Shown here: in pieces, positions 32,110 to 43,656 of the stretch
Layout of the letters: every line of letters starts with the position of its first letter
Position numbering within the stretch: the stretch's first letter is position 1
From: Dipteronia dyeriana
Taxonomy: Eukaryota > Streptophyta > Magnoliopsida > Sapindales > Sapindaceae
Direction: 5' to 3'
Length of the DNA stretch: 64,000 nt
Assembly (NCBI GenBank): GCA_032871835.1
Contig: CM065303.1
Location: 20,896,001-20,960,000, forward strand
The notes under the pieces: generated by a model
Seen by the model: only the letters and a program-made list of their open reading frames with translations
What the model was told of the DNA's origin: nothing
The model's database searches: none
Translations under genes and position numbers: made by a program

Positions 32110-32780
32110 ATCTTCGGGGACCTCATCTCCTCCAATGCTTTTTTTTTTGGTTTACTTCGAATCCTCTCTGATGAACTTGAAATCCTAGGAATCTTCCCAA
32201 GTATACCCCGAACACACATTTCTTTTGAATGAGCTTCATGTCAAACCTCTGCAACACTCCGAATGTCTTTTTGAGATCTACTGCATGTGTTTTGAACATT
32301 GTGCTTTTTGTCAACATGTCATCCACATACACCTCCACATTTTAGCCTATCTGTCGGGCGAACATCTTATTTATCTGTTTCTAGTAGGTCACCTTGGCAT
32401 TCTTACGACCGAAAGACATAACTTTGTAGCAGTATAGCCCTTGATCAGTTGTGATGGATGTTTTATCTTCATCAAGTTTGACCATTCAGATCTGGTTGTA
32501 TCCCAAGTAGGTATCCATGAAGCTCAATAATTCACGATCGGCTGTTGCATCCACCAGCTGGTCTATCCAAGGTAAAGGGAAGCTATCCTTCAGACATATT
32601 TTATTAAGGTTAGCGAAATCAACCCACATCCTTCACTGGTCATTCTTCTTTTTAACTAGCACCACGTTGGCAACCCATTCGGGGTACTTTATTTCCCTTA
32701 ACGGATCCTGCTGCCAAAAACTTCTCCACCTCTTCATTGATTACCTTGCTAAGTAATGGGAAATTATTTTTGAGTCGATC
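32110..32780 (-). pseudogene. Ty3/gypsy reverse transcriptase
   Basis: In order: YPEWVANVVLVKKKN, a W/RMWVDFANLNK motif, KDSFPLPWIDQLVDAT, FMDTYLGYNQI, YCYKVMSFG, and EVYVDDMLTKS with YVDD at 32318-32329. RFLGFQVHQRGFEVN follows. Several stops, for example after NQI and inside the palm. The YVDD codons are intact. Confidence 0.85.
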
Positions 32781-32930
32781 ATAGCCATATCTTCATGTTT
32801 CCATGCGAACACGTCTTTGTATTCCTTTAGTAAGTTGACCATTTGGTCCCGAACTTGCTCTGTCAGCTAAGCCTAGAGCTTTATAGCCTTTTCAGGAAAA
32901 TTATCATCAACTGCAACCTCCATGGTTGGT

Positions 32931-33660
32931 TCATCTTCCTGGCCTTTCCCATCTTCCGGAGATGTCTCCCTTGGGTCTAGTCGAATCGGGTTGAGTTTCC
33001 ATTTCAGCTTCTACTTCATCCATTTTAATGTCTCTATCTTTCCCAAAGGTGTCTATAGGTATTACCCCCGGTTCTGCTATTTCCCTGTACACGGCCAAAT
33101 TCACATTTCTTGCCCATTGTTGTGAGCTTTTTATGACGCTTACTCCAGCTTCTGTTGGAAATTTCACCATTAGTGCGTAGGTGGCAATCACAGCATTTGT
33201 CTTGTTCAGGAAAAGCCAGCCCAGTAAGGCATTGTATAGCCAATACTCTACATTCACAACAAAAAAATCTAATAATATTGTCTTGGTGCAGGGGAAACTC
33301 CCAATCTCCACTGGTAATTTCATTGTTTCCAGTGATCTTACTTTTACTCCTCCAAAGCCTCTCAATGGGACTGTGAGGGGATGAAGGTCTTTTCTTCGCA
33401 ACCCAAGTTAATTGAACACTTCCACGCTCAAGATTTTGAGCTCCCATTATCAATCAGTACTCTTCTCACCTCTCTGTACCTCACGTGAACTGATATGACA
33501 ATAGCATCGTTCGACTTCACCTCTGATCCATGCATGTCTGCTTCAGTAATGATTATGGGATCCCATCCTTGTTTCAACCTTTTCTGGTCGGGGTCGAAAA
33601 ATTTGACCTCCAAATTCCTCTGACCATTTATCTCTTTTCTGACCTCAGCCATTCTTTCTC
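32931..33660 (-). pseudogene. Ty3/gypsy protease and linker
   Basis: VRRVLIDNGSSKS holds the active site: Tat-type proteases commonly read DNGSS where other groups have DTG. It is followed by LPVEIGSFP, YNALLGWLFLNK and a linker with VKFPTEAGVSVIKSSQQWAR. A frame change near 33430 separates active site and C-terminus. Confidence 0.78.
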
Positions 33661-33790
33661 GACTACTAGCCCCGTTGTGTGGCCGCCAAAGATGGTGTTA
33701 ATTGCCCTGCTATTCGAATTTCTTCTAGGGCTCCTCTGGTTTCTGTCGCGCTCCTCCATCAAAGTTTTCTTGTACCGATCATCCTCGCTT

Positions 33791-35483
33791 CTAAGGACCA
33801 TGTCTTTGAGGTATCCTTCTCTGATCAATTTTTATGTAGTCCCTCAATTGATAGCTCTTAGAAGTTTCATGGCAATTGTCCTGATGAAACTTGCAATATT
33901 TGGTAGTGTCTCTCCTAACAAAGCTTGACTGTTTTGGGGGCTTCCTGTATAAATTCTTATCCTCTATTACCTTTAAGATCTCTTCTTGCCTCCTAGTTAA
34001 CAGGGTATAATTGGTGTATTGCCACTTGTAGTGCTTACCACCTTTGTCGTCGTCTTTACGTCCATCCTTGCTCTTTCCCCCGTTGCCTTTCGGGTTCCCT
34101 TTGCTACTATTCTTCAAATTGCCATCCTTATGTTTTTGGCTACTCTCGGGCCGACTCCCATGTATAAGTTCTCTACCGTGGGCTATCTGTTCCTCCTCCA
34201 CCACCGTGATGTATCCTCGCATATAGTCTACCATGCTCCTATATATGGTTGACCCCTTTTGCCTCAAACTTAAGGTTAAATGATTATGTTGTATATTGTT
34301 GATAAATGCTGACACTACCGTATCATCATTGGGATCCTGCACTTCAGATACTTCTTGTGAGAATCTAGTTAGGTAATCCTTCAGTTTCTCATCCTTCCAT
34401 TACCTTAAGGTCGACAAAGCTGAGATAGACTTCATTCGCTAGATATTTCCCATAAATTGCCTGATGAAATCTTGTGTCAATTCCTCAAAGTTTTGGATGG
34501 AGCCTGTTGTCAGTCCTCCAAACCACCTGGATCATTGGTTTCCCAAAGTCTACGGGAACATTCGACACATGAGGGCATAATCATAATCATACTATACCAT
34601 TATGCTTTGGTTCCTCTATACATGCTCATGCGGGTCAGTATTGGCCTTGAATTGTTCCACGTGTAGCATCCAAAATTTTATAAAAAACGGGCTTACCTTA
34701 TATCAACAAACAGACTTTCAGAATTTCCAATCAGTGGATTTCCCAGGTTCTATCTTCACTCAATGGCCTCTATTCTTCTGAGGAGGACCTCTCATTCCCC
34801 TTCCGGCTTTTCATACGTATCAAACTTTTGGCGGATAGTGAGCCAGTACAAGTTCTTAGGAATTCACCCACTAATCTAGGCACTGAAGGGATCACACCCA
34901 GCCACGAGAGCTAGCTCCATGTGCCTTTTGGAGGCAATTTCATTATCATCTGAATTCGAGCAGAACCTTTTCCTCCTGTCACCATACCTATCTATTTGTC
35001 CAGGTTAGTTTATATTCCATCATACCTCTTTACGTCTTCCTGTGAACTGGACTCCTTATAACCCTCAGCTTTCCAGTCTTCTTGGCGGTCACTTCTACTA
35101 TGGGAACGTTCTCTCATTTCACGGTACCTTGCCCTATCTATCCCAGATTTCTAGGGTGCTCATAGAGTGGTTGCTACTATTTTAGAGCATACCTTGGGAT
35201 CTTGAGCTACCACCAGCATAGAGAGTTGGTATGGTGAACTCAAATTGGCAGTGATCATTTTGTTGATTCCCTGTCTAGCAGCGTCGTCAATGATTTTCCA
35301 TAGGGATTTATGGATTTGCCAGAACGTGTCTAGGAAAATACCTGTGGTTACACTTGTAGATGTAACGACGTCAGGTCTAGTTGATAGTGAGGTCCTTAAG
35401 GATGGATCTTCTCTCGCAATGCTGACATCAACAGGATTGAGGGCATTAATATTGCACGGAGAAAAACTCTTTACCCTGACCAT
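33791..35483 (-). pseudogene. Ty3/gypsy gag
   Basis: Heavily broken. The N-terminal block (35483-35160) is open for 107 codons. The middle retains scattered gag-like pieces such as QDPNDDTVVSAFI. The C-terminal block (34342-33791) is Gly/Lys-rich with a decayed knuckle CKFHQDNCHETSKSYQL in which the last Cys is Ser. Gag would form the particle. Confidence 0.65.
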
Positions 35484-35640
35484 CCTGACAACCCCGATCG
35501 GGGTCTTCCTGCCCGATCGTTTGTGTCATCTTGGTCGGGGTGTTTGACGAGTGCTCTTTGGTCAACTTGGGTTTATTCGATCGGGTTATCTTCTGGTGAT
35601 GTGGCATCTCCGGCCCTTATCTTTTGTTATTGTATCACAT

Positions 35641-36610
35641 CGTCCAAATTTTACCAACCTTAGTCACAACAAGCCCTCTTGATTCACCGCTCACATACTT
35701 GTCATCCTCCCAATATCCATTAAATCTTATGATGACTCTACAAATATCCATAACTGCACATGCAGCGGTACAAGTAGATTAAAAAAGATGCAAACCAATG
35801 GGTTAAATACGACATGACATGATACACTGGTCCATATGACATGATGCAAGTACCACTATTGCATGACATAAACATATATTAGGTGTTTAGATATCATACA
35901 TGTTACATGATGAACTAAAAACATATTACATGTTGAAATAAAAATATATTACATGTTATAGGTGTTACATGATGAACTAAAATCATATTACATGGTTGAT
36001 TGCCATGTAACTTTTGACAGAAACCTAAAATATTTGAAAAATAAAAATTGATTTCTAAAACCATAACATAGTCAAATAATGTATCAAACCCCATGAGATA
36101 TATACCATTACAAACAATTGTAAGTTGATCAAAGCATTTAAAACTCACTGTATGGTTTAAAGAGTGAGCTCAAGAAGATTCAAGCTTCAAATAACAATAA
36201 TTCCCACCTTATAAACTTCAAATTCGAATTTCTGCAGTTCATACTCAAGTTTGTAGGCCAATCAAGGGTACTGATATCAAGTAATCAAGTATTATGGTGT
36301 TATTTATATTGTTTTTGAAGATTGAAGACAAGAGATGTTGGAGAGAGAGAGGATTTACATATATCGGAGAGAGACTTCGGTGAGAGATAGTGAATGATTA
36401 GGAGAGAAGTAAGAAAGAGAAGAGAAAAAAAAATCATAAGGACATTTTAGTCACTTCCAGGTTAGTTTAGAATATATTTTTAGACTTCTTGGTTGAATAT
36501 GGTTTTCTTTGAAAACAAGGTTAAGAATTCCAATTTCACAAGTATGTTAGAATTGTCTATTAGGTTTTGAGGAATTGTCCACATTTAGTGTTAACATTAT
36601 AACTACTATA
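35641..36610. other. AT-rich region, nothing recognised
   Basis: Contains short recurring pieces with CATATTACATG (about 35920-36000) and a purine-rich GAGAGAGA stretch (36345-36435). The last 40 bases resemble the end of the 270-bp tandem unit found further right. No gene seen. Confidence 0.5.
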
Positions 36611-36973
36611 GATGCGTTTACTAATTGGGAATGAGTGGAATCAGAATCAAATTCCAATAGAAAGGGAATGGATGGGAATTAGAGTTAAGTTACTAAATTC
36701 CATTACTAAGTTTACTAACTTTTTAAGAATTAAAAATGGAATTAAAAATGGAATTAAATTTATACAAAGTTGATTACAAAAATACCCTTTATACAAAAAT
36801 AAACATAAATATAAATATGGAAGATGTATGAGTATAGCTAATATAAAAAAAATTGAGAAATAAAAAAAATCAAATCAGAAGCAACATGCAGTTCATAATT
36901 TTTTTTGGTCGTCGTATAGTTTTTTTTTTAATATTCTTTTATCAAACCTTTTTTTATATATAATTGAAGTTTC

Positions 36974-37038
<65 letters not shown>

Positions 37039-37221
37039 TGGGATATTTTAGTAAAAAAAATATGAATTCACCATTTCAATTAGAAAAGGGAATTTGACTC
37101 CTAGGGTGGGTGGGGGGGATCAAGTTCCCTTTGATTCAGGAACTTAATTCTTGATATGTGTGCGGAGTCCACGGAACTTAATTCCCTTTCCCAAGAAGAA
37201 TTCTTGATTAGTAAACATGTC
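36611..37221. mobile_element. MITE-like element inserted in the tandem repeat
   Basis: Termini read GATGCGTTTACTAAT and (reverse complement of right end) GACATGTTTACTAAT, an imperfect terminal inverted repeat of about 15 bp. It includes an internal (TA)n at 36979-37034 and subterminal GGGAATG/GGAATTC motifs. It splits a 270-bp repeat unit: the flank ACTACTATA on the left continues as TATGTTAATT on the right. The target duplication is obscured by ATA repeats, so the superfamily stays open. Confidence 0.55.
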
Positions 37222-38325
37222 ATATATGTTAATTATTTGAAACATATTATGTGTATATGGGAACATGCATGAATTGGGTCTTCATATGATATAGGTATAA
37301 CTTTGATATTCCTTGATATCAACATTACACTATGAATGCTTAAATCACTTTATGTGCACATGGGGACATCAATGGCATAGTTATAAGACATTTTGGAATA
37401 TTGTACTATAACTAATAAATTTCAATTAATTAAAGATTATGAGAACATAAATTGAGCAATTGTACATATTTAGTAATAACATTATAACTACTATATGTTA
37501 ATTATTCGAAACATATTATGTTCATATAAGGAACATGCATGAATTAGGCATTCATATGATATAGTTATAACTTCGATATCCCTTGATATAAACATTACAC
37601 TATGAATGTTTAAATCACTTTATATGCATACAGAGACATGAATTGTAGAGTTATAAAACATTTTGTAATATTGTTATAACTTATAAATTTCAATTAATAA
37701 AAATGACCATGGGAACTTGAATTGTGTAATTGTACATATTTAGTAATAATATTATAACTACTATACGTTAATTACTCGAAACATATTATGTACGTATGGG
37801 AACATGCATGAATTAGGCATTCATATGATATAGGTATAACTTTGATATCCCTTGATGTAAACATTACACTATGAATGTTAAAATCACATTATGTGCATAT
37901 TGGAACATGAATTATATAGTTATAAAACATTTTGTAATATTGTTATAACTAATAAATTTCAATTAATAAAAATGACTACGGGAATATGAATTGTATAATT
38001 GTACACATTTACTAATAACAAATAGTATATGTTAATTATTCGAAAATTATTATGTAAATATGGGAACATGAATTGGGAAATCATATGATATAGGTATAAT
38101 ATTGATATCAATTTTATACTATGAATGTTTAAATCACTATGTGCATATGGGGACATGAATTTTGTTATTATAAACATTTTATAATAACATTATAAGTTCT
38201 AAATTTTAAATTTTAAAAACATGTTGGAACATGAATTGTGTTGTTACATGTTTGACATATGAATATATATTAACACCCCTTGACATTAACATTACACTAT
38301 GAATGCATAATTAATTTTATATGTC
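37222..38325 (+). repeat. 270-bp tandem repeat, about four units
   Basis: Units begin with TATGTTAATTATTCGAAA-like sequence at 37224, 37494, 37764 and 38028 (spacing 270, 270, 264). A partial fifth ends near 38325. Shared landmarks are TTGATATCAACATTACACTA and AATTTCAATTAATAAA. The last unit is the most diverged. AT-rich, no coding potential. It could be a small satellite or the inside of a noncoding transposon. Confidence 0.85.
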
Positions 38326-39504
38326 TCAACGAATGTGATAAAATTATCACTCTTATATGAAAAGAATCCTTAATCACATGCTAACAACGTCCATCATACC
38401 TTTTATTTTTAATAAAAACAAAGTACATCGCAAAACAACCCTAAAGTAAGTTATATTTATCTTAGAACAATAAAAAAACATCATATGGTCAAATATTCTG
38501 AGTTGAATTGGTTGTAAAAAGTGAAAAGTAATGGAATCGTATAGCTAATAATTCCCTAACAATATTTTAAAAATTAATATTTTCATATAAAAAAATTAAT
38601 ATGTTAAAACCTTTCATTTCAAAATAAAAAAAAAGTCAAACATTTCTTTTTATTTTCTAAATGTAATGGATCTAATTTAATAAAATTATATGGAAAATAG
38701 TAATATGGAAAGGGACGATAAAGCATTTATTGCTTCTAGAAAACCAATTTCTTAATGGATAATAAAAAAAAAGAACAAACAAATATTTTTAAATCTGTGT
38801 AATAAATGCATCGTTTGAAATGATATTTTAAGGTGTGTTAGGCTATTTGAGTAATTTTATTGATATGATCTATAAATAAACAAACCCTAAAACACACTCT
38901 AAAACCATACATAACATTCAGAAATCCTACCTCTCTCTTTGTTTCTCTCACGGTTTACTGTATACATTCATCAAACTTGGAATAGTCTACACCACGCCAG
39001 ATTGTTTACTTTTATTTAATTTTATAACTTTCGATTGCCGTTTTTGTTATTCAATATATTTCATTTTTTTTGTGATGATTATGGTTATCATATGTAGTTA
39101 GAAGTCGAAAAGATGGATCGTTATACTTGACTGGGTCTGATAATGGTGCGATGGTTTTTCGCATTCATACCCAGATGGTGAAGTCACATTTTCATGATTT
39201 TTGAGTTTGTTTAAAGTTTATCATCACTGATGTATTTTAAAAATTAAAAATTAAAAAATGTCTAAAGTTTATAGATGTAGCTTGAACTTGTTTAGATTTT
39301 ATATATAATATTCTATAATTATATACTTGCTTAAGTTTTTGAGTGTAATAATTCTAACTTTTAGATTGTTATTTCTTTAAATTTGATAAATATGGATATT
39401 TAGATTTCTTTTTTATTGAAAAACAGTAGTAGTTGCAAATTGTTTGTTTTGTTAGGGAATGTTGTATTCATATTCTTTTACTAGCACAATAAAAGGTTTT
39501 GTTA
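38326..39504. other. AT-rich region, nothing recognised
   Basis: A CT-rich stretch (38928-38955) might be a leader of the remnant that follows. No other signals supported. Confidence 0.5.
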
Positions 39505-40019
39505 ATGTCATCTTCCTCTTCTTCAAACGTTCATGGGTATGGGAGGCAAAATGTAAATATGGGCTACCATTGAGATAATATCTTGCCATAACACCTTGGA
39601 ACTATATGTGACTATTCGAAAGGTGTTCCAAAGAAAATGTAAGTGAACTATAAGTGACTATTTTAAGCTATACTGTTGTAGATTGATATGAAAATTAAAA
39701 CAACTTACATTTCAATATTAAACTACATAAAGGATTTGGTGGATGCAAATACTTTAAATTGCTAGGTCTTGAAGTACCGGTTACAATTATCTCAACTGAT
39801 ATATCATTGAATGAAGAAATGAAAAGGTTATAGAGGGAATTTCATAGGTTAGAACGACTTAATCGGTTCTATGAAAACAAAAATTTTAACTTAAAATATC
39901 GTGTTCAAGTGTTAAAGTTTGATTTGGTATTCAGAAACTCAGGCTTTTATATTTCTAGCTTCGATTGTCTTTCTTTGGCTACTGTCAAAATTCAAATAAT
40001 AATGTGTATTGTGGTGTAA
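39505..40019 (+). pseudogene. possible GRF-type zinc-finger protein remnant
   Basis: ATG opens MSSSSSSNVHGYGRQNVNMG. After a probable intron beginning GTAAGT (about 39636), the sequence ERCSKENGFGGCKYFK is followed by EEMKRL, a stop, and REFHRLERLNRFYENKNF, a likely coiled coil. Plant genomes hold many short GRF zinc-finger proteins with a Cys-rich motif followed by a coiled coil, and this resembles a broken one. The evidence is weak: only one or two of the expected Cys are visible. Confidence 0.25.
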
Positions 40020-41174
40020 CCGATTAATATCAAATGTGATATCCTACATAACGTAAAATTACCATGGTCCCTGTAATTATATTTTATTTGACGTGATCAC
40101 TTTATATCTTTTTTGTAACCAAGTGTTTCTTGTTTATTTCTGTAGATTTATTGTAGTGTGTTCTTTATATTAGGATATTTACGTTGTACCTTAATAATTT
40201 GCAATAGAGGTAAGATAAGCGTTGTTTTTGAGTTGGAGAATAATTAGGTTGAGTATAAGGCAACAATCAATAAATAAAAACATATTATCTTTTAAAATTA
40301 AAATTGACCCTTTTATAATAAATAAAAACTTATGGGTTGAAGCATTTGTTGGGCTTCTAGACACATAATTATTTTTCGTTTATAATGTGATCGCTTTATT
40401 TTTTATTTGATCGTCATGTTCTAAATGTAATCTTAGTCTTATGCATTTATTAACCTCTTAAAACATCATGGCTCCATGTGGTACAGTACAAAATATACTA
40501 ACAAAACTACTTAAAATTCAGTGGAAGTCATCTTATAACATTTGGGCTTTTTTAATCTATAGAATTTTTTTTTTCCATGTGGTTTAATTCAAACTCTACA
40601 AATCAAACAACGTACAAGTCAATTCAAATCATATAAAAACAACCCAATGATAATTATCAAAACAGCAAACAATAATGAAATAACTACCATTCATGAGAAT
40701 TTTAAAAAAGGACGATTATCGATTATTAAAATAGTAAACAACCCAATGACAAAATCCAAATGAATCATGAATCCAAACACTAATGAAAGTGACTAACTGC
40801 CTGATTTTTATCATGGATAAGTACACCAGTCGTGCCAAGAAATGTGGCAAATACGACATTGATTTGGTCTTTTACGCTTCTACAACTTGTTTGCTGGCAT
40901 GGTAGGTGTAGTCGGAAGTATCCCCCATTTCGGTCAACTATATACTCAAATGTTTGACAACCTCGTATGAAGTATTTTCTCATGGCACCAATTTAGGCGT
41001 AGTCACCAACATTTACATTTCTATGAGATCAATGAGATGAAACCTCACGAAACATTGCTAGTTTGTGGGAATGATCATCGATGAATATGGTTCCTACTCT
41101 CTTGACTTAAGCACAAGTCTTTCAGAAATCGAAATCTAAAAGGAACCAGACTCTTATCTTACGATCAAGCCAAA
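40020..41174. other. AT-rich region, nothing recognised
   Basis: A 67-codon minus-strand frame (40780-40983) with several Cys is open, but I recognise nothing in it. No repeat structure seen. Confidence 0.4.
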
Positions 41175-41305
41175 TCTGATGAGAATTGGAAACGAGCTAT
41201 GTTAGAATAAATGGATGCCGAATGATACCTGGGATCTTGTCTTTCCGCCACCTGACAAAAACATTGTTGGGTCAAGGTGGGCTTACAAGATCAAATACTG
41301 ACTGA
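41175..41305 (+). pseudogene. fragment of a second copia family RT
   Basis: Codons read DENWKRAMLE, stop, then with a frame change TWDLVFPPPDKNIVGSRWAY-like and KIK. This matches the beginning of copia RVT_2 domains (W..AM..E..., N.TWDLV, VGS+W.YK.K). It is not from the Sirevirus family in this window, whose equivalent reads [19 protein letters not shown]. Confidence 0.55.
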
Positions 41306-41797
41306 GCTACCATGAATTCATAAGTTGTATGGATATTGAATTGCCTAAATCGAAAGGCGGAGTGGATTCCAGAGTTGTCTCCCTCACTCTCCCCTTTGTG
41401 GTTGCTCTGTCCATTTTCTTTATTTAAGCCAAAAAACTTTAGCTTAACCGATTTCTTCAAGCAAATTGGTACGTAAGGTCGAGCAACATGTTTCTCTCTA
41501 GATTCATAATAGAATAATAAAGAATTACTAGTACTAGTCGATTCATGATTGGAAAAGCCTATCAAATAGTTACCTCACTAATCTAGCTTAGGAATAGCGA
41601 ACAAGAAAATTAGAGGTTTTTTGAAAAGCTATTAAAGATGCAAACCATGAAATGAGCCCTTATGTTGTACTTTAACGTATGACTGTCTAATTCAACCAAG
41701 AAACAAGTTTTACAATTCTGTCTTGTCTACAGCCTCCCTTATTGATCCCTAATTATCACAAACCCACTTTCTCCTTAAGACTCTACCTTCACTGTTA
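41306..41797. other. unassigned region
   Basis: A 97-codon minus-strand frame (41272-41565) overlaps the RT fragment antisense and is probably chance. Nothing else recognised. It ends in the target duplication TAGTC of element D. Confidence 0.4.
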
Positions 41798-41802
41798 TAG
41801 TC

Positions 41803-43530
41803 TAAAAAGTCCTCATTTGTTGATTGACTTATTTTGTGAACAAATCATATTTTTGGGGTATTATGTAAGGGTAGCTTAGGCTTTCAAGAACTCAAGAGGA
41901 GAAGCACCGAAGGTAAAATTCTTGTGCTTACTTACTTTGAAGAGATAGTTGCACACACTCACAAATTCATGCATAACTTTAATTCTTATATGTTGAGTGT
42001 TTTCTTATGTGCATTTTGATGACTCTTATTGATTTATATGCATCTTGTAATTAAATGTTTTATGTCATGTTTGTCATTAGAATAGGATACATGTTTCATC
42101 ACTCTTGAACTTGTTGAAATTGAATGTTTGAGTGTTGAAATCAGGTTATGCGCTGGTGGTGCGCTACTCGACCAGCGCACCTCACCAGCATAACATTCTA
42201 GTGGAACGCCGCTAGTCATGTGCCACTGAGCTACGCCATTGCACTTGTGCACAGTTGAAAAAAGTGGGTGTGCGCTACTTGTCCAACTCACCTCACCAGC
42301 GCAAACATTCTAGAGGATCTGCGCTTGTGTTGCGCCACTAGTATGCGCCACTCGTCCAGCGCCTGTTGTGAAAATAGGTTATGCGCTACTCGACCAGCGC
42401 ACGTCACCAGCGCACACAGAGGAAGCTGGAACGGTTTTTCCAAAACGACCTCAATTTGTTTGGATCTCATATATATATATATATATCTCATTGTCTTAAG
42501 GTCGTGCAAGAGTTCAGAACATCACATATTTTCCTTAGAACACATTTCAAAGGAAAAACTCTTCCAAGAACTCATTTTTAATCACTCAAAGTATTCCCAT
42601 GTGCATCAAAACTTCATCTTGCATCATCTAAGTTCATTTAGAGTGCATCAATGGATAGTATTGCTTCATCACATCTTGTTTGGTAAGTTATTTACTATCT
42701 TCTTACAAGTTAAGTGTTTTACTTGCTAAACCTTCTCTTTAATTATTTGTACGCTCTTAGAACATTTTCTAGATACAAATTAGAGATTGTTGTGATGCCA
42801 TGATTGAGTGTTGTATTGTGATAGCTAGGATTGTTGTTGTTGATAACTTCTAGCTAAATCTTTATGCTTTGCATTTAGATATTGTTTAGGACTCATTGAT
42901 TGCATTTAGTAATTGCATTATAGTCCTTACCATGCTTAATGACAACATGTGTTGATTTGGCTTTTATGATAGCTTCATAGGATTGCTTGTTCTATTTTAG
43001 CTAAGCTTTATGACATGTCATTTAGCAGTTGATATCTAGGATTGCATTTATTGCCATCTCATAATCCTAGATAAGCATATAAGGTACCCTAGCCTTGTTT
43101 GTTGCTTGAATATCATCATATGTTCACATAGGGTGTTTATCTCTTCATTTAAGAGAAGTAAGTCTTGTGTTGCATCCGAGACTAGGATGCTTCAAACGTA
43201 AGCAAATTGGACTAGGTCCACTTAATACCAGGATTAGGTAGTGGTAGTGCGTTATATACCAAGAGTAGGTTGTAACACCTCTATCATCAGTGGATTCGTT
43301 GTTCGAGTGTGGCGCACTTATTAGCCTTTGGTTTTTCCCAATTTGGAGGGTTTCCACGTATATCTCAAGTGTCTTTACTATTTCCACACTTATTACACTT
43401 GTGATATTATTGTGACTAGTTAGGGGTATTTTCGTCTAATTGACCATTAACGAAAATTGGATAAAATTTGATTAAAATCTATTCACCCCCCCTCTAGATT
43501 AATATTAAACACACCATAATATTTGTTTTA
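41803..43530 (+). repeat. element D, 5' LTR
   Basis: 1728 bp. Both ends carry a transition (TA at the start instead of TG, TTTTA at the end instead of TTTCA), consistent with cytosine deamination. (TA)n is short (about 20 bp, 42468-42487). Foldback repeats 42140-42415. Confidence 0.92.
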
Positions 43531-43532
43531 AT

Positions 43533-43544
43533 TGGTATCAGAGC
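43533..43544 (+). other. element D, primer binding site
   Basis: TGGTATCAGAGC, the perfect tRNA-Met-complementary form, two bases after the LTR. Confidence 0.92.
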
Positions 43545-43656
43545 GGGTTCCTATACATACATAGGTGATCCTTGCTCGTTTTTGGTGTGTGTTGCATTTT
43601 GTGTGTGTATTGATCATTCAAACATTTGCATTCATATCATTCATTTATTAAACACA

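Larger units (their letters stand above)
29765..35640 (-). mobile_element. degenerate Ty3/gypsy element, Tat-type
   Basis: Minus-strand order gag, protease, RT, RNase H, second RNase H, integrase, which is Ty3/gypsy order. The additional RNase H-like domain between RT-RNase H and integrase is the hallmark of the Tat branch. Dozens of stops and frame changes. No LTR pair or target duplication was found, so the outer limits are uncertain. It abuts the microsatellite at the right edge of the viral locus. Confidence 0.85.

Noticed and set aside
33034..33453. 139-codon minus-strand frame overlapping the Ty3 protease
   Set aside because: A frame-shifted reading of the same protease-linker region; the other frame carries the family motifs.
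35500..36300. 5' LTR of the Ty3 element
   Set aside because: No TG...CA ends, no primer site, and no match to the region at 28.6-29.8 kb could be found.
37224..38325. CRISPR-like array
   Set aside because: Units are about 270 bp with no short repeat-spacer pattern, and the DNA is from a plant.
40780..40983. 67-codon Cys-containing minus-strand frame
   Set aside because: No recognisable motif, no conserved partner, and surroundings are AT-rich and noncoding.
41272..41565. 97-codon minus-strand frame
   Set aside because: Overlaps a copia RT fragment on the other strand and matches nothing known to me.
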